Of a DNA stretch of 9,941 nucleotides, positions 1 to 6,585 are shown piece after piece. A model generated the notes under the pieces. That model did not search any database. It was not told the origin of the DNA and saw only the letters and a program-made list of their open reading frames with translations. Position numbers and translations under genes: made by a program. Origin of the DNA: an uncultured Actinoplanes sp. (GTDB lineage: Bacteria > Actinomycetota > Actinomycetes > Mycobacteriales > Micromonosporaceae); the NCBI GenBank assembly GCA_934667465.1, contig CAKUMG010000134.1, forward strand, positions 1-9,941, in the 5' to 3' direction. Position 1 is the first letter of the stretch; every line of letters starts with the position of its first letter.

Positions 1-427
1 GGTGCGGGCCGATGACGAAGGCCCAGGCCAGCAGCGCCACGCCGGAGGTGAGGGCGAGCGCGTCGAGCGTGCTGCCCCGGTCGCGGCGCCCGCCGGTGCG
101 GTGCCGCACGAACAGCATCAGCGTCGCGGCCAGCAGCGGATAGACGGCCAGCAGCAGCACCGAGCCGAGCACGTGCAGCGCGACCGAGGACCCGTCGATC
201 GCGTACGTGAGCGAGCCCAGCGTGGCGACGCCGATCGTGATCACGAGCAGGTGCCAGGGCCAGCGTCGCTCGGGGTTGAGCGTACGCAGCGCGAGCAGCA
301 CGATCGCGACGGTGGACACGCCGGCGACGAACCGCAGCGGCGTGCGCAGCCCGTCGGCGAACGAGAACGCGGCGCCCAGGAGCAGCATCCAGCCGCCGAA
401 GACGGCGGCGGTCAGCCGTGCCGGCAT
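1..427 (-). CDS. Multi-pass membrane protein, N-terminal part (probable GGDEF/EAL-type signalling protein), cut by window edge
   Basis: The reading frame starts at an ATG (bases 425-427 on the minus strand) and runs open for 142 codons to the left edge, so only the N-terminus is seen. A clear ribosome binding site, GGAAGGGAG, lies just upstream of the ATG. The visible part is almost all membrane: hydrophobic segments at about residues 6-24, 32-49, 58-77, 82-107 and 121-141. They are separated by short loops with arginine-rich patches (NPERR near 51-55, RHRTGGRRDRG near 108-118). The pattern ending in LDALALTSGVALLAWAFVIGP resembles the long membrane modules that precede GGDEF or GGDEF-EAL domains in actinobacterial cyclic-di-GMP proteins. 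No catalytic domain lies inside the window, so this assignment is from memory of the family and could be wrong; another polytopic sensor is possible. It is transcribed divergently from the methyltransferase. Confidence 0.72.
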   Translation of the reverse strand, partial: MPARLTAAVFGGWMLLLGAAFSFADGLRTPLRFVAGVSTVAIVLLALRTLNPERRWPWHLLVITIGVATLGSLTYAIDGSSVALHVLGSVLLLAVYPLLAATLMLFVRHRTGGRRDRGSTLDALALTSGVALLAWAFVIGPH

Positions 428-515
428 GCTGCTCCCTTCCTGAGAAATGACGTGCCCGGAGTTGTTCTGTCCCCTGATCGGGCGTGGGTTCCGGCAGCTG
501 AGCAGAATTACCGGG

Positions 516-1163
516 GTGTCCACCACTGCCGCCTTCGTCCGGGACAACACCCGGCTCGCGCCCGTACCCTTCGTTCCCGAGCTGCTCCTGCACCAGGCCG
601 ACGAGCCGATCGAGCTCTGGGAGCGCACCGAGGCGGGCGGTGCCGAGCAACCACCGCCGTTCTGGGCGTTCGCCTGGGCGGGCGGGCAGGCGCTCGCCCG
701 CCACATCCTCGACGAGCCGGAGCTGGTCGCCGGGCGGGACGTGCTCGACCTGGCCACCGGGTCGGGGCTGGTGGCGGTCGCCGCGGCCAGGGCGGGTGCC
801 CGGTCGGTGACGGCCAACGACATCGACCCGCTCTCGCTGGCGGCCACGGAGGCCAACGCCGCGGCGAACGGGGTGCGGGTCGAGCTGGTCGAGGCCGACC
901 TGCTGTCCGAGGGGTACTCCGGGGCGGGCGTGGTCCTGGCCGGCGACGTGTTCTACAGCCGGGAGATGGCCGGTTTGGTGCTGCCGTTCCTGCGGAATGC
1001 CGCGTTCCGGGGCGCGCTGGTGCTGGTCGGCGATCCCGGGCGCGCGTATCTGCCGTCCGACGGGATGGTGCAGCGCACGACCTACGACATCCCGGTGATC
1101 GAGGCGCTGGAGAGCGTGCCGATGCGGCGTACCGGAGTCTGGCAGGTTTTAACCTCCCGGTAA
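516..1163 (+). CDS. Class I SAM-dependent methyltransferase (ETF-beta lysine / PrmA-like group)
   Basis: This is a Rossmann-fold methyltransferase of about 215 residues. With the GTG at 516 as start, the SAM-binding motif I DLATGSG is at residues 78-84 and the acidic motif NDID at 101-104. PPPFWAFAWAGGQALAR at about 47-63 precedes them, and GDVFY (144-148) and GDPGRAYLP (172-180) follow. This combination is typical of the bacterial relatives of the electron-transfer-flavoprotein beta-subunit lysine methyltransferase, often also annotated as nicotinamide N-methyltransferase-like; a protein lysine is the likely but unproven target. An in-frame ATG at 447 would add 23 residues (to 238 aa), but those residues are cysteine- and arginine-rich and unlike the family, which normally begins close to the FVRxNT segment, so I prefer the GTG. 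Neither start has a strong Shine-Dalgarno sequence. It stands alone: the next gene has its own predicted promoter. Confidence 0.85.
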   Translation: MSTTAAFVRDNTRLAPVPFVPELLLHQADEPIELWERTEAGGAEQPPPFWAFAWAGGQALARHILDEPELVAGRDVLDLATGSGLVAVAAARAGARSVTANDIDPLSLAATEANAAANGVRVELVEADLLSEGYSGAGVVLAGDVFYSREMAGLVLPFLRNAAFRGALVLVGDPGRAYLPSDGMVQRTTYDIPVIEALESVPMRRTGVWQVLTSR

Positions 1164-1168
1164 TCGCG

Positions 1169-1205
1169 GATTGTTCAACAACTCTTGTGGAATCGTTGAA
1201 CAATC
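1169..1205. promoter_or_regulatory. Paired GntR-type operator (perfect inverted repeat with 11-bp arms)
   Basis: GATTGTTCAAC at 1169-1179 is exactly complementary to GTTGAACAATC at 1195-1205, with 15 bases between. Each arm also sits in a smaller palindrome: TTGTTCAACAA at 1171-1181 (perfect, odd centre at 1176) and TCGTTGAACAA at 1193-1203 (one mismatched pair, centre at 1198). The centres are 22 bp apart, about two helical turns, so two dimers could bind the same face. The TTGT...ACAA shape fits sites known for GntR-family regulators of the FadR/FCD group. The operon just downstream ends in such a regulator (4718-5365), so autoregulation is the simple reading. The tract is AT-rich within very GC-rich surroundings. 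It could form an RNA hairpin, but no U-run follows, so a terminator is less likely. Confidence 0.68.
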
Positions 1206-1213
1206 TCTACGGT
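1185..1213 (+). promoter_or_regulatory. Predicted promoter of the transporter-pxpABC-gntR operon
   Basis: TTGTGG at 1185-1190 and TACGGT at 1208-1213 are separated by exactly 17 bases. They fit an actinobacterial housekeeping promoter, with the -10 matching TAnnnT. Transcription would start near 1220, about 30 bases before the first start codon. The left operator palindrome lies just upstream of the -35 and the right one between -35 and -10, an arrangement suited to repression by blocking RNA polymerase. A near-palindrome, GTGAGGTACTTCAC, lies at 1219-1232 around the expected start. The elements are short, so this is a prediction from spacing and context. Confidence 0.45.
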
Positions 1214-1250
1214 TGGGTGTGAGGTACTTCACGGCCAGTGAGGGAGAGCC

Positions 1251-2477
1251 ATGTCGTCGACGGACACGACCGCACCCGCCCGGACCCGCCGCACCGCCCT
1301 GATCGGGGCCATCTTCCTGATGGCGACCAGCGCCATCGGCCCCGGCTTCATCACCCAGACCACCACGTTCACCGCCCGGCTCGGCGCGGCGTTCGCCTTC
1401 GGGATCCTGATGTCGATCCTGGTGGACTTTGTCGTGCAGATGAACATCTGGCGGGTGATCTCGGTCAGCGGCAAGCGCGCCCACGAGATCGCCAACGCGG
1501 TCGTGCCGGGCGCCGGCCACCTGCTCGCGGCCCTGGTCATCCTCGGTGGCCTGGTCTTCAACATCGGCAACGTGGCCGGCTCGGGGCTCGGCCTCAACGC
1601 CGCGCTCGGGCTCGATCCCAAGCTCGGCGGCCTGCTCAGCGCGCTGATCGCCGTCTCGATCTTCGTGGTCAAGCGGGCCGGCATGGCGATGGACCGGCTG
1701 CTGATCGTGCTCGGCCTGGTCATGATCGCGCTGACGCTCTATGTGGCGATCGTCTCCGGGCCACCGCTGGGCGACGCGCTCACCCAGACGGTGATCCCCG
1801 ACGACATCGACTTCGCCGCCATCACCACGATCATCGGCGGCACGGTCGGCGGTTACATCACCTACTCCGGCGCGCACCGTCTGCTCGACTCCGGCACGAC
1901 GGGGCCGGAACACGTGCGCGAGGTCACCCGCGGCGCGCTGACCGGCATCGCTGTCACCGGGCTCATGCGCTACCTGCTGTTCCTTGCGATCCTGGGCGTC
2001 GTCGCGGGCGGCGTCGTGCTCGACACCACGGGCAACGCCACCGCACAGGCGTTCCAGTCGGCGGCCGGCGAGTTCGGGCAGCGGGCCTTCGGCGTCGTGC
2101 TCTGGGCGGCGGCGATCACGTCCGTGGTCGGCGCCGCGTACACCTCGGTCTCGTTCTTCGACGCCTTCTCGGCGAAGTTCGCCGAGCCGCGCTGGCGCTC
2201 CTGGGGCACGGTGGCCTTCATCGCCGTCAGCACGGTCATCTATCTGATCATCGGGACGGCACCCGCGGCCCTGTTGGTCTTCGCCGGCGGATTCAACGGC
2301 CTGATCCTGCCGATCGGCTTCACGATCATGCTGTACGCCGCCTGGCGCCGCCGCGAGCTGCTGCGGGGCTACCGCTATCCGGCGTGGCTGCTCGTGCTCG
2401 GCGGGCTGGTCGCGGCGCTGACCTGGTACATGGGCATCGTCTCGGCCCGCACGATCTTCGAGTACTTGGCAGGGTGA
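1251..2477 (+). CDS. NRAMP-fold transporter lacking the metal-binding motifs (YcsG-like); candidate 5-oxoproline/organic-acid importer
   Basis: This is a 408-residue inner-membrane protein with about eleven hydrophobic segments and NRAMP-like (LeuT-fold) layout. The start ATG follows a good Shine-Dalgarno sequence (AGGGAGAG at 1240-1247). True NRAMP metal carriers have DPGN in helix 1 and MPH in helix 6. Here the helix 1 region reads [16 protein letters not shown] (residues 30-45), with TARL where DPGN would fall. The helix 6 region is [15 protein letters not shown] (196-210), without MPH. The ligands for Mn/Fe are therefore absent and metal transport is doubtful. It is the first gene of the operon and ends 5 bases before pxpA. 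Bacillus subtilis also has an NRAMP-like gene, ycsG, next to its pxpA (ycsF). Import of 5-oxoproline or a related acid is an inference from this neighbourhood; co-transport with Na+ or H+ is unknown. Confidence 0.85.
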   Translation: MSSTDTTAPARTRRTALIGAIFLMATSAIGPGFITQTTTFTARLGAAFAFGILMSILVDFVVQMNIWRVISVSGKRAHEIANAVVPGAGHLLAALVILGGLVFNIGNVAGSGLGLNAALGLDPKLGGLLSALIAVSIFVVKRAGMAMDRLLIVLGLVMIALTLYVAIVSGPPLGDALTQTVIPDDIDFAAITTIIGGTVGGYITYSGAHRLLDSGTTGPEHVREVTRGALTGIAVTGLMRYLLFLAILGVVAGGVVLDTTGNATAQAFQSAAGEFGQRAFGVVLWAAAITSVVGAAYTSVSFFDAFSAKFAEPRWRSWGTVAFIAVSTVIYLIIGTAPAALLVFAGGFNGLILPIGFTIMLYAAWRRRELLRGYRYPAWLLVLGGLVAALTWYMGIVSARTIFEYLAG

Positions 2478-2482
2478 GGGCG

Positions 2483-3241
2483 ATGGACCTGAACAGCGAC
2501 CTCGGCGAGGGCTTCGGCACCTGGCAGCTCGGGGACGACACCGCGATGCTGGGGATCGTCACCAGCGCCAACCTCGCCTGCGGCTTCCACGCCGGCGACC
2601 CGCGCACCCTGCTCGCCACGTGCGAGCGGGCGGTCGAGCGGGGTGTCGTCATCGGCGCCCAGGTCGGCTATCGCGACCTGCCCGGCTTCGGCCGCCGGTT
2701 CATCGACTACGAGAGCGCCGACCTGGTCGCCGAGCTGATCTACCAGATCGGCGCGCTCGACGGCCTGGCCCGCGCGGCCGGCGACCGGGTCCTCTACGTG
2801 AAGCCGCACGGCGCGCTCTACAACACGATCGTGCACCACGAACAGCAGGCCGCGGCCGTGGTGGACGCGGTCCGGCGCTACGACCCCGACCTGCCCGTGC
2901 TCGGCCTGCCCGGCTCGGTGTTCCTGGAGCTGGCCGAGGAGGCGGGGCTCCGGACGGTCCGGGAGGCGTTCGCGGACCGGGGCTACCGGCCGGACGGCAC
3001 GCTGGTCCCGCGCCGGGAGCCGGGCGCGCTGCTGCACGACCCGGCCGAGGTGGCCGCGCGGATGGTCCGGCTGGCCACCGAGCGGACCCTGGTCGCGGTG
3101 GACGGGTCGGTGATCAAGATCGAGGCGGACTCGCTCTGCGTCCACGGCGACTCGCCCGGTGCGGTCGCGATGGCCCGCGCCGTCGCGGACGGGCTCGCGG
3201 CGGCGGGCGTACCGGTCAATGCCTTCGCCGGGGCGGCATGA
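2483..3241 (+). CDS. pxpA: 5-oxoprolinase subunit A (LamB/YcsF family)
   Basis: PxpA is one of three proteins that together make the bacterial ATP-dependent 5-oxoprolinase, which turns 5-oxo-L-proline, ATP and water into L-glutamate, ADP and phosphate in the cytoplasm. The 252-residue product has the usual length and the family signatures in order: [12 protein letters not shown] at 1-12, [12 protein letters not shown] at 29-40, [10 protein letters not shown] at 105-114, EAFADRGY at 161-168 and SLCVHGD at 217-223. The clustered His, Asp and Glu residues in these motifs are the conserved face of the family. The start ATG lies 5 bases after the transporter stop, with a GTGAGGG ribosome binding site in the overlap zone. 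Its stop overlaps the start of pxpB in an ATGA, so the two are likely translationally coupled. Confidence 0.95.
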   Translation: MDLNSDLGEGFGTWQLGDDTAMLGIVTSANLACGFHAGDPRTLLATCERAVERGVVIGAQVGYRDLPGFGRRFIDYESADLVAELIYQIGALDGLARAAGDRVLYVKPHGALYNTIVHHEQQAAAVVDAVRRYDPDLPVLGLPGSVFLELAEEAGLRTVREAFADRGYRPDGTLVPRREPGALLHDPAEVAARMVRLATERTLVAVDGSVIKIEADSLCVHGDSPGAVAMARAVADGLAAAGVPVNAFAGAA

Positions 3242-3855
3242 CCACGTTCCTGCGCTGCGGCCGGGAGGCGGTGCTGGCCGAGGTCGAAAATCTTGATCAA
3301 GCCCTCTCCCTGTACGCGGCTCTGCGCCGGGCCGGGCTGCCGGGGGTCGTGGACCTCGTGCCGGCCGCCCGCACGGTGCTGATCCGGTTCGACCCGGCCG
3401 TCACCACGGCGGCCCGGATCCGGACCGCCGCGGGGGCGCTGCCGCCCGGCTCGGGGGAGCGGGCGGCAGCGGGCACCGTCGAGATCCCCGTGGTCTACGA
3501 CGGGCCGGACCTCGGCGACGTCGCGGACCGGATCGGGGTGAGCCCGGCGGAGGTGGTCGCGCTGCACACCGGGTCGGCGTGGACCGTGGCGTTCGGCGGG
3601 TTCGCGCCCGGGTTCGGCTATCTCGTGGGCGGCGACCCGAGGCTGGACGTGCCGCGCCGGGAGTCGCCGCGGACCCGGATCCCGGCCGGGTCGGTGGGGC
3701 TAGCGGGGCGGTTCTCCGGCGTCTACCCGCACGAGAGCCCGGGCGGCTGGCAGCTGATCGGCAGCACCACCGAGCGCATGTGGGACCTGGACCGGCCGGA
3801 GCCGGCGCTGCTCGTCCCGGGCGCGCGGGTGATCTTCAGGGCGGTGACCGGGTGA
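3238..3855 (+). CDS. pxpB: 5-oxoprolinase subunit B (KipI/PxpB, carboxyltransferase domain 1 family)
   Basis: This 205-residue protein is the PxpB (KipI-like) subunit of 5-oxoprolinase. PxpB and PxpC resemble the two halves of the allophanate hydrolase/urea carboxylase CT domain and act with PxpA. Visible family motifs are IPVVYDG at 83-89, [10 protein letters not shown] at 120-129, [14 protein letters not shown] at 144-157 and PGGWQLIG at 168-175; the glycine- and proline-rich loop at 120-175 is the most conserved region. The ATG overlaps the pxpA stop by four bases. In B. subtilis the homologue KipI was first described as an inhibitor of the sporulation kinase KinA; that role should not be carried over here. 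Residues 17-21 are encoded by five consecutive codons ending in A or T, unusual for this gene. Confidence 0.94.
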   Translation: MTTFLRCGREAVLAEVENLDQALSLYAALRRAGLPGVVDLVPAARTVLIRFDPAVTTAARIRTAAGALPPGSGERAAAGTVEIPVVYDGPDLGDVADRIGVSPAEVVALHTGSAWTVAFGGFAPGFGYLVGGDPRLDVPRRESPRTRIPAGSVGLAGRFSGVYPHESPGGWQLIGSTTERMWDLDRPEPALLVPGARVIFRAVTG

Positions 3856-4721
3856 CGGCCATGACGATCCTCCGGACAGGGCCGCTCGCCGTGTTCAAGG
3901 ACGCGGGCCGGCCGGGGCACGCGCACCTGGGCGTGCCACCCTCGGGTGCGGTGGACCGGGGCGCCTACCGGCGGGCCAATGCCCTGGTCGGCAACCCGCC
4001 CGGGACCGCGGTGCTCGAGTGCACGCTCGGCGGCCTGCGGGTCACGTTCGACGGCCCGGTGACGGCGGTGCTCACCGGGACGGACGCGGTGCTGGCCGTC
4101 GACGGGCGGCGCACCGGCGTCGAGCAGGTCGTGGCCGTGCCCGCCGGCGCGACGGTCGAGGTCACCCAGCCGCGGACCGGGCTGCGCAGCTGTCTCGCGG
4201 TGCGGGGCGGGTTCGCGGTCGCCCCGGTGCTGGGGTCGCGCTCGACCGACCGGCTCGCCGGGATCGGGCCCGCGATCCCGGCCACGGGGGACACTGTGCC
4301 CCTGGGATATCGCGTCGAGCGGCCTGCGGAGTCGATGGTGCTGCTCTCGGAGGGGAGTGAGCTGACGCTGGACGTGGATCTCGGGCCGCGCGACGACTGG
4401 TTCACCGCCGCCGCGGTGGGCGCGTTCCTGGGCGCCGAGTTCACGGTCACGGCGGCGAGCGACTCGGTGGGGCTCCGGCTCGACGGACCGGCGCTGGCGC
4501 GATCGCGTACGGACGAGTTGCCCAGCGAGGGCGTCGTGCGCGGCGCCGTCCAGGTCCCGCCGGACGGCAAGCCGATCGTCTTCCAGGCCGACCACCCGGT
4601 GACCGGCGGCTACCCGGTGATCGCCGTGCTCACCCCGCGGTCGGCGGACCTGGCGGCGCAGGCGCGTCCCGGAGCCCGCGTCCGCTTCCGGCGCGCGCGG
4701 CTGGTTGACTGGGAGATGTGA
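3852..4721 (+). CDS. pxpC: 5-oxoprolinase subunit C (KipA/PxpC, carboxyltransferase domain 2 family)
   Basis: This is the third 5-oxoprolinase subunit. With GTG at 3852 as start the product is 289 residues, normal for the family. Motifs in order: KDAGRPG at 16-22, SGAVDR at 31-36, LRSCLAVRGG at 111-120, LGSRSTD at 127-133, SEGVVRGAVQVPPDGKP at 225-241 and TGGYPVIAV at 251-259. The GTG overlaps the pxpB stop in GTGA, matching the other junctions in this operon, and the N-terminus then aligns with the MTAL-type start of related proteins. An ATG at 3861, three codons downstream with GGTGA as ribosome binding site, is a real alternative (286 residues). The stop overlaps the GTG of the regulator gene by four bases. 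Function as a complex with PxpA and PxpB is known for the family. Confidence 0.94.
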   Translation: MTAMTILRTGPLAVFKDAGRPGHAHLGVPPSGAVDRGAYRRANALVGNPPGTAVLECTLGGLRVTFDGPVTAVLTGTDAVLAVDGRRTGVEQVVAVPAGATVEVTQPRTGLRSCLAVRGGFAVAPVLGSRSTDRLAGIGPAIPATGDTVPLGYRVERPAESMVLLSEGSELTLDVDLGPRDDWFTAAAVGAFLGAEFTVTAASDSVGLRLDGPALARSRTDELPSEGVVRGAVQVPPDGKPIVFQADHPVTGGYPVIAVLTPRSADLAAQARPGARVRFRRARLVDWEM

Positions 4722-5365
4722 CGACAGTCGAGGAGCAGAAGCCCGGCTCCGCCGCCCGCGCCGTGGAACAGCTGCGCAACTCGATGATCAACGGTGAGCT
4801 GACGCCCGGGACCCGCCTGTCGGAGACGTCGCTGACCGGGCCGCTCAAGGTGTCCCGCAACACGCTGCGCGAGGCGTTCTCCACGCTCATCGAGGAGGGG
4901 CTGCTGGTCCGGCAGCCGCACCGCGGGGTGTTCGTCGCGACGCTGAGCCCGGCGCAGATCGCGGACATCTACCGCGTACGGGCGCTGCTCGAATGCACCG
5001 CCCTCGGCCAGGCGCCCGTCGATCCGCCACGCGCCTCCGGCCTCCGTGCGGCCGTCCTGGAGGCGGAGAAGGCGGCGGAGAACGGCGACTGGCGCGGCGT
5101 CGGCACCGCCAACATGCACTTCCACGAGCAGATCGTGGCCCTCGCCGGCAGCCCGCGGCTCGACGCCTGGATGCGCCAGCTGACCGCCGAACTGCGGCTC
5201 GCGTTCGCCTCCGCGCCCGACCTCGAGGCCCTGCACCGCCCGTTCGTGGCGATGAACGACGGGATCGCCGCGCTGTACGAGGCGGGCGAGGCGCAGGCAG
5301 CCGCGGATCGGCTCCGCGACTACCTGCTCACCTCGGAACGCGTCGTCCTCGGCCACCTGCCTTAG
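4718..5365 (+). CDS. GntR-family transcriptional regulator with FCD domain, probable regulator of the pxp operon
   Basis: The 215-residue protein has an N-terminal winged helix-turn-helix at about residues 12-75, with LSETSL, VSRNTLREAF (45-54) and the wing GLLVRQPHRGVFVA (61-74) typical of GntR proteins. An all-helical FCD ligand-binding domain spans about 80-207. FCD domains usually bind a metal through one Asp and three His. By eye those positions here are N132, H136, N180 and Y202, so only one ligand is kept; sensing may be metal-free. The gene starts with GTG overlapping the pxpC stop, so it is made with the enzymes. 5-Oxoproline or glutamate is a guess as effector. Its probable operator is the paired palindrome at 1169-1205. 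In B. subtilis the pxp cluster is controlled by the IclR-family KipR, so the regulator type differs. Its stop overlaps the stop of the convergent gene. Confidence 0.9.
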   Translation: MTTVEEQKPGSAARAVEQLRNSMINGELTPGTRLSETSLTGPLKVSRNTLREAFSTLIEEGLLVRQPHRGVFVATLSPAQIADIYRVRALLECTALGQAPVDPPRASGLRAAVLEAEKAAENGDWRGVGTANMHFHEQIVALAGSPRLDAWMRQLTAELRLAFASAPDLEALHRPFVAMNDGIAALYEAGEAQAAADRLRDYLLTSERVVLGHLP

Positions 5366-6540
5366 CGGCGGTAGCTCCGCTTCGCGGAGTAGCGCACGTT
5401 GCCCGCCTTGTCGTACGCCCGCAGCTGCACGGTGAACGACTTGCCGTACTTCTTCGGGTCGAGCGTGAACTGGTAGCCGGCCTTGGTGTCGGTCCCGGCG
5501 ACCTTGCCGTTGACGAGCAGCTGGACCTTCGCGACGCCGTACTTGTCGCCGGCCCTGGCCTTGAGCGTGACCTTCTTCGTCAACTTGGCCTTGTTCTTCG
5601 GCGCCGAGCCGTAGGAGACCGTGGGCAGCGTGTTGTCGACGGTGACGGTCCGCTTGGTCACGCCGACGTTGCCGGCCAGGTCGGTGAGCTCGACGGTCAG
5701 CGTGTGCTTCCCGTCCTTCACCACCCGGGTGTTGACCGGCACCTTGAACGAGTGCAGGTTCGTGGTTCCGCCGCCCTTGCGATTGTCGAGATAACTGGAC
5801 ATCGACACCACGAAGGTGTTGTCCCGCAGCTCGTACGGCCACACCTCGACCGTGCCCCGCAGGAGGGTGCCGGACGGGCGGAAGACCCCGGTCGGCGGGT
5901 CGTTGTCCACGATCTCCGGGTAGTCGTGGGCGGTGATGTTGCCGAACCGGTCGGTGACGCGGATCGTGAAGGTTCGCCTGCCGTTCTTGGTGGCCGGGTC
6001 CAGCGCGAGGCTCGCCCGGCCGGAGGTCTTGTTCCCCAGGCCCACGCTCCGGACCACCTTGCCGTTCTGGAGCAGCTCCACCCGGCTGAGGCCGCCCCGG
6101 TCGGTGGCGTGCACCACGATCGGCCGATGGATGCTGACGTGCCACTCCCACCCGGCGGGGGTCAGGCTCTCGGTCCGGTAGGTCGGCCCGGCCTTGTCGA
6201 CGTAGACCGTCACCGGGGCGGTCTCGGTCCACGTGCCCGCGCTGTCGATCGCGATCAGGGAGACCTTCACATCCTGGTCGAGGAAGTACAGCGGGTCCCA
6301 GCGCAGTTCCGAGGGTGCCCCGGAGGCGCCCTGCGACAGGTCCTCGAAGGCGGCAGTCGAAGCATTGATCGTGACCGACCGGATGTCGGCCCCGGCGGCG
6401 AACGTCGGCCGGAGCACGATCGGCCCGTTCACGACGGTGCCCGCCACCAGGCCGATGTCCAGGATCGGCTGCGCGGCGGCCCGGGCCGGGGTCGGTACGA
6501 ACAGCGCCGCCACGACCACGGCCGCCAGTGTGCGTCTCAA
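5362..6540 (-). CDS. Secreted protein of four tandem Ig-like repeats
   Basis: The 392-residue product begins with a Sec signal peptide: MRRT, a hydrophobic stretch at about 5-15, and a PTPARA cleavage site near residue 21. The mature part is built from four beta-rich repeats of about 90 residues. Each ends in a similar motif: AIDSAGTWTE at 97, TDRFGNITAH at 196, TDLAGNVGVT at 286 and YDKAGNVRYS at 376. Linkers such as VDNDPPT and VDNTLPT follow two of them. This is the pattern of bacterial Ig-like domains of surface and extracellular proteins. The last repeat is lysine-rich, and there is no LPXTG motif, transmembrane anchor or catalytic domain, so it is probably released or loosely held. The start is a TTG with a strong GGGGGAG site five bases upstream; no ATG fits the signal peptide. 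It lies 45 bases after the SDR gene on the same strand. Function unknown; an adhesive or wall-binding role is only a guess. Confidence 0.82.
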   Translation of the reverse strand: MRRTLAAVVVAALFVPTPARAAAQPILDIGLVAGTVVNGPIVLRPTFAAGADIRSVTINASTAAFEDLSQGASGAPSELRWDPLYFLDQDVKVSLIAIDSAGTWTETAPVTVYVDKAGPTYRTESLTPAGWEWHVSIHRPIVVHATDRGGLSRVELLQNGKVVRSVGLGNKTSGRASLALDPATKNGRRTFTIRVTDRFGNITAHDYPEIVDNDPPTGVFRPSGTLLRGTVEVWPYELRDNTFVVSMSSYLDNRKGGGTTNLHSFKVPVNTRVVKDGKHTLTVELTDLAGNVGVTKRTVTVDNTLPTVSYGSAPKNKAKLTKKVTLKARAGDKYGVAKVQLLVNGKVAGTDTKAGYQFTLDPKKYGKSFTVQLRAYDKAGNVRYSAKRSYRR

Positions 6541-6548
6541 ATGGACTC

Positions 6549-6580
6549 CCCCGTCGATGATCGCGTGATCATAGACGGGG
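6549..6580 (-). promoter_or_regulatory. Strong hairpin between the SDR gene and the secreted Ig-like gene, touching its Shine-Dalgarno
   Basis: The 14-base arms 6549-6562 and 6567-6580 pair with a single mismatch (6556 with 6573) around a four-base loop. Read on the plus strand, CCCCGTC pairs with GACGGGG and ATGATC pairs with GATCAT. On the minus-strand transcript the stem ends in GGGG, the first part of the GGGGGAG ribosome binding site of the TTG-started secreted protein. The structure could limit translation initiation or the passage of transcription from the SDR gene. No run of U follows, so a classical intrinsic terminator is not supported. As DNA, the symmetric core ATGATC/GATCAT could also be a protein-binding site. 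Confidence 0.5.
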
Positions 6581-6585
6581 ATCGG

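Noticed and set aside
463..468. TTGTTC before the methyltransferase as a GntR half-site
   Set aside because: Only one half is present, without the matching AACAA, so it is not supported as an operator.
1169..1205. Inverted repeat as an intrinsic terminator for the methyltransferase gene
   Set aside because: No T-run follows on either strand and the stem is AT-rich with a 15-base loop. The palindromic sub-sites and overlap with promoter-like elements favour an operator.
2..1222. Long plus-strand open frame of about 400 codons over the left region
   Set aside because: It is antisense to the membrane protein and out of frame with the methyltransferase. Its product is Arg/Gly/Ala-rich low-complexity sequence of the kind very high GC creates.
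4610..6232. 540-codon minus-strand frame spanning the regulator and the Ig-like gene
   Set aside because: It is antisense to the clear GntR gene and out of frame with the Ig-like gene, and has no recognisable domain; a GC-driven shadow.
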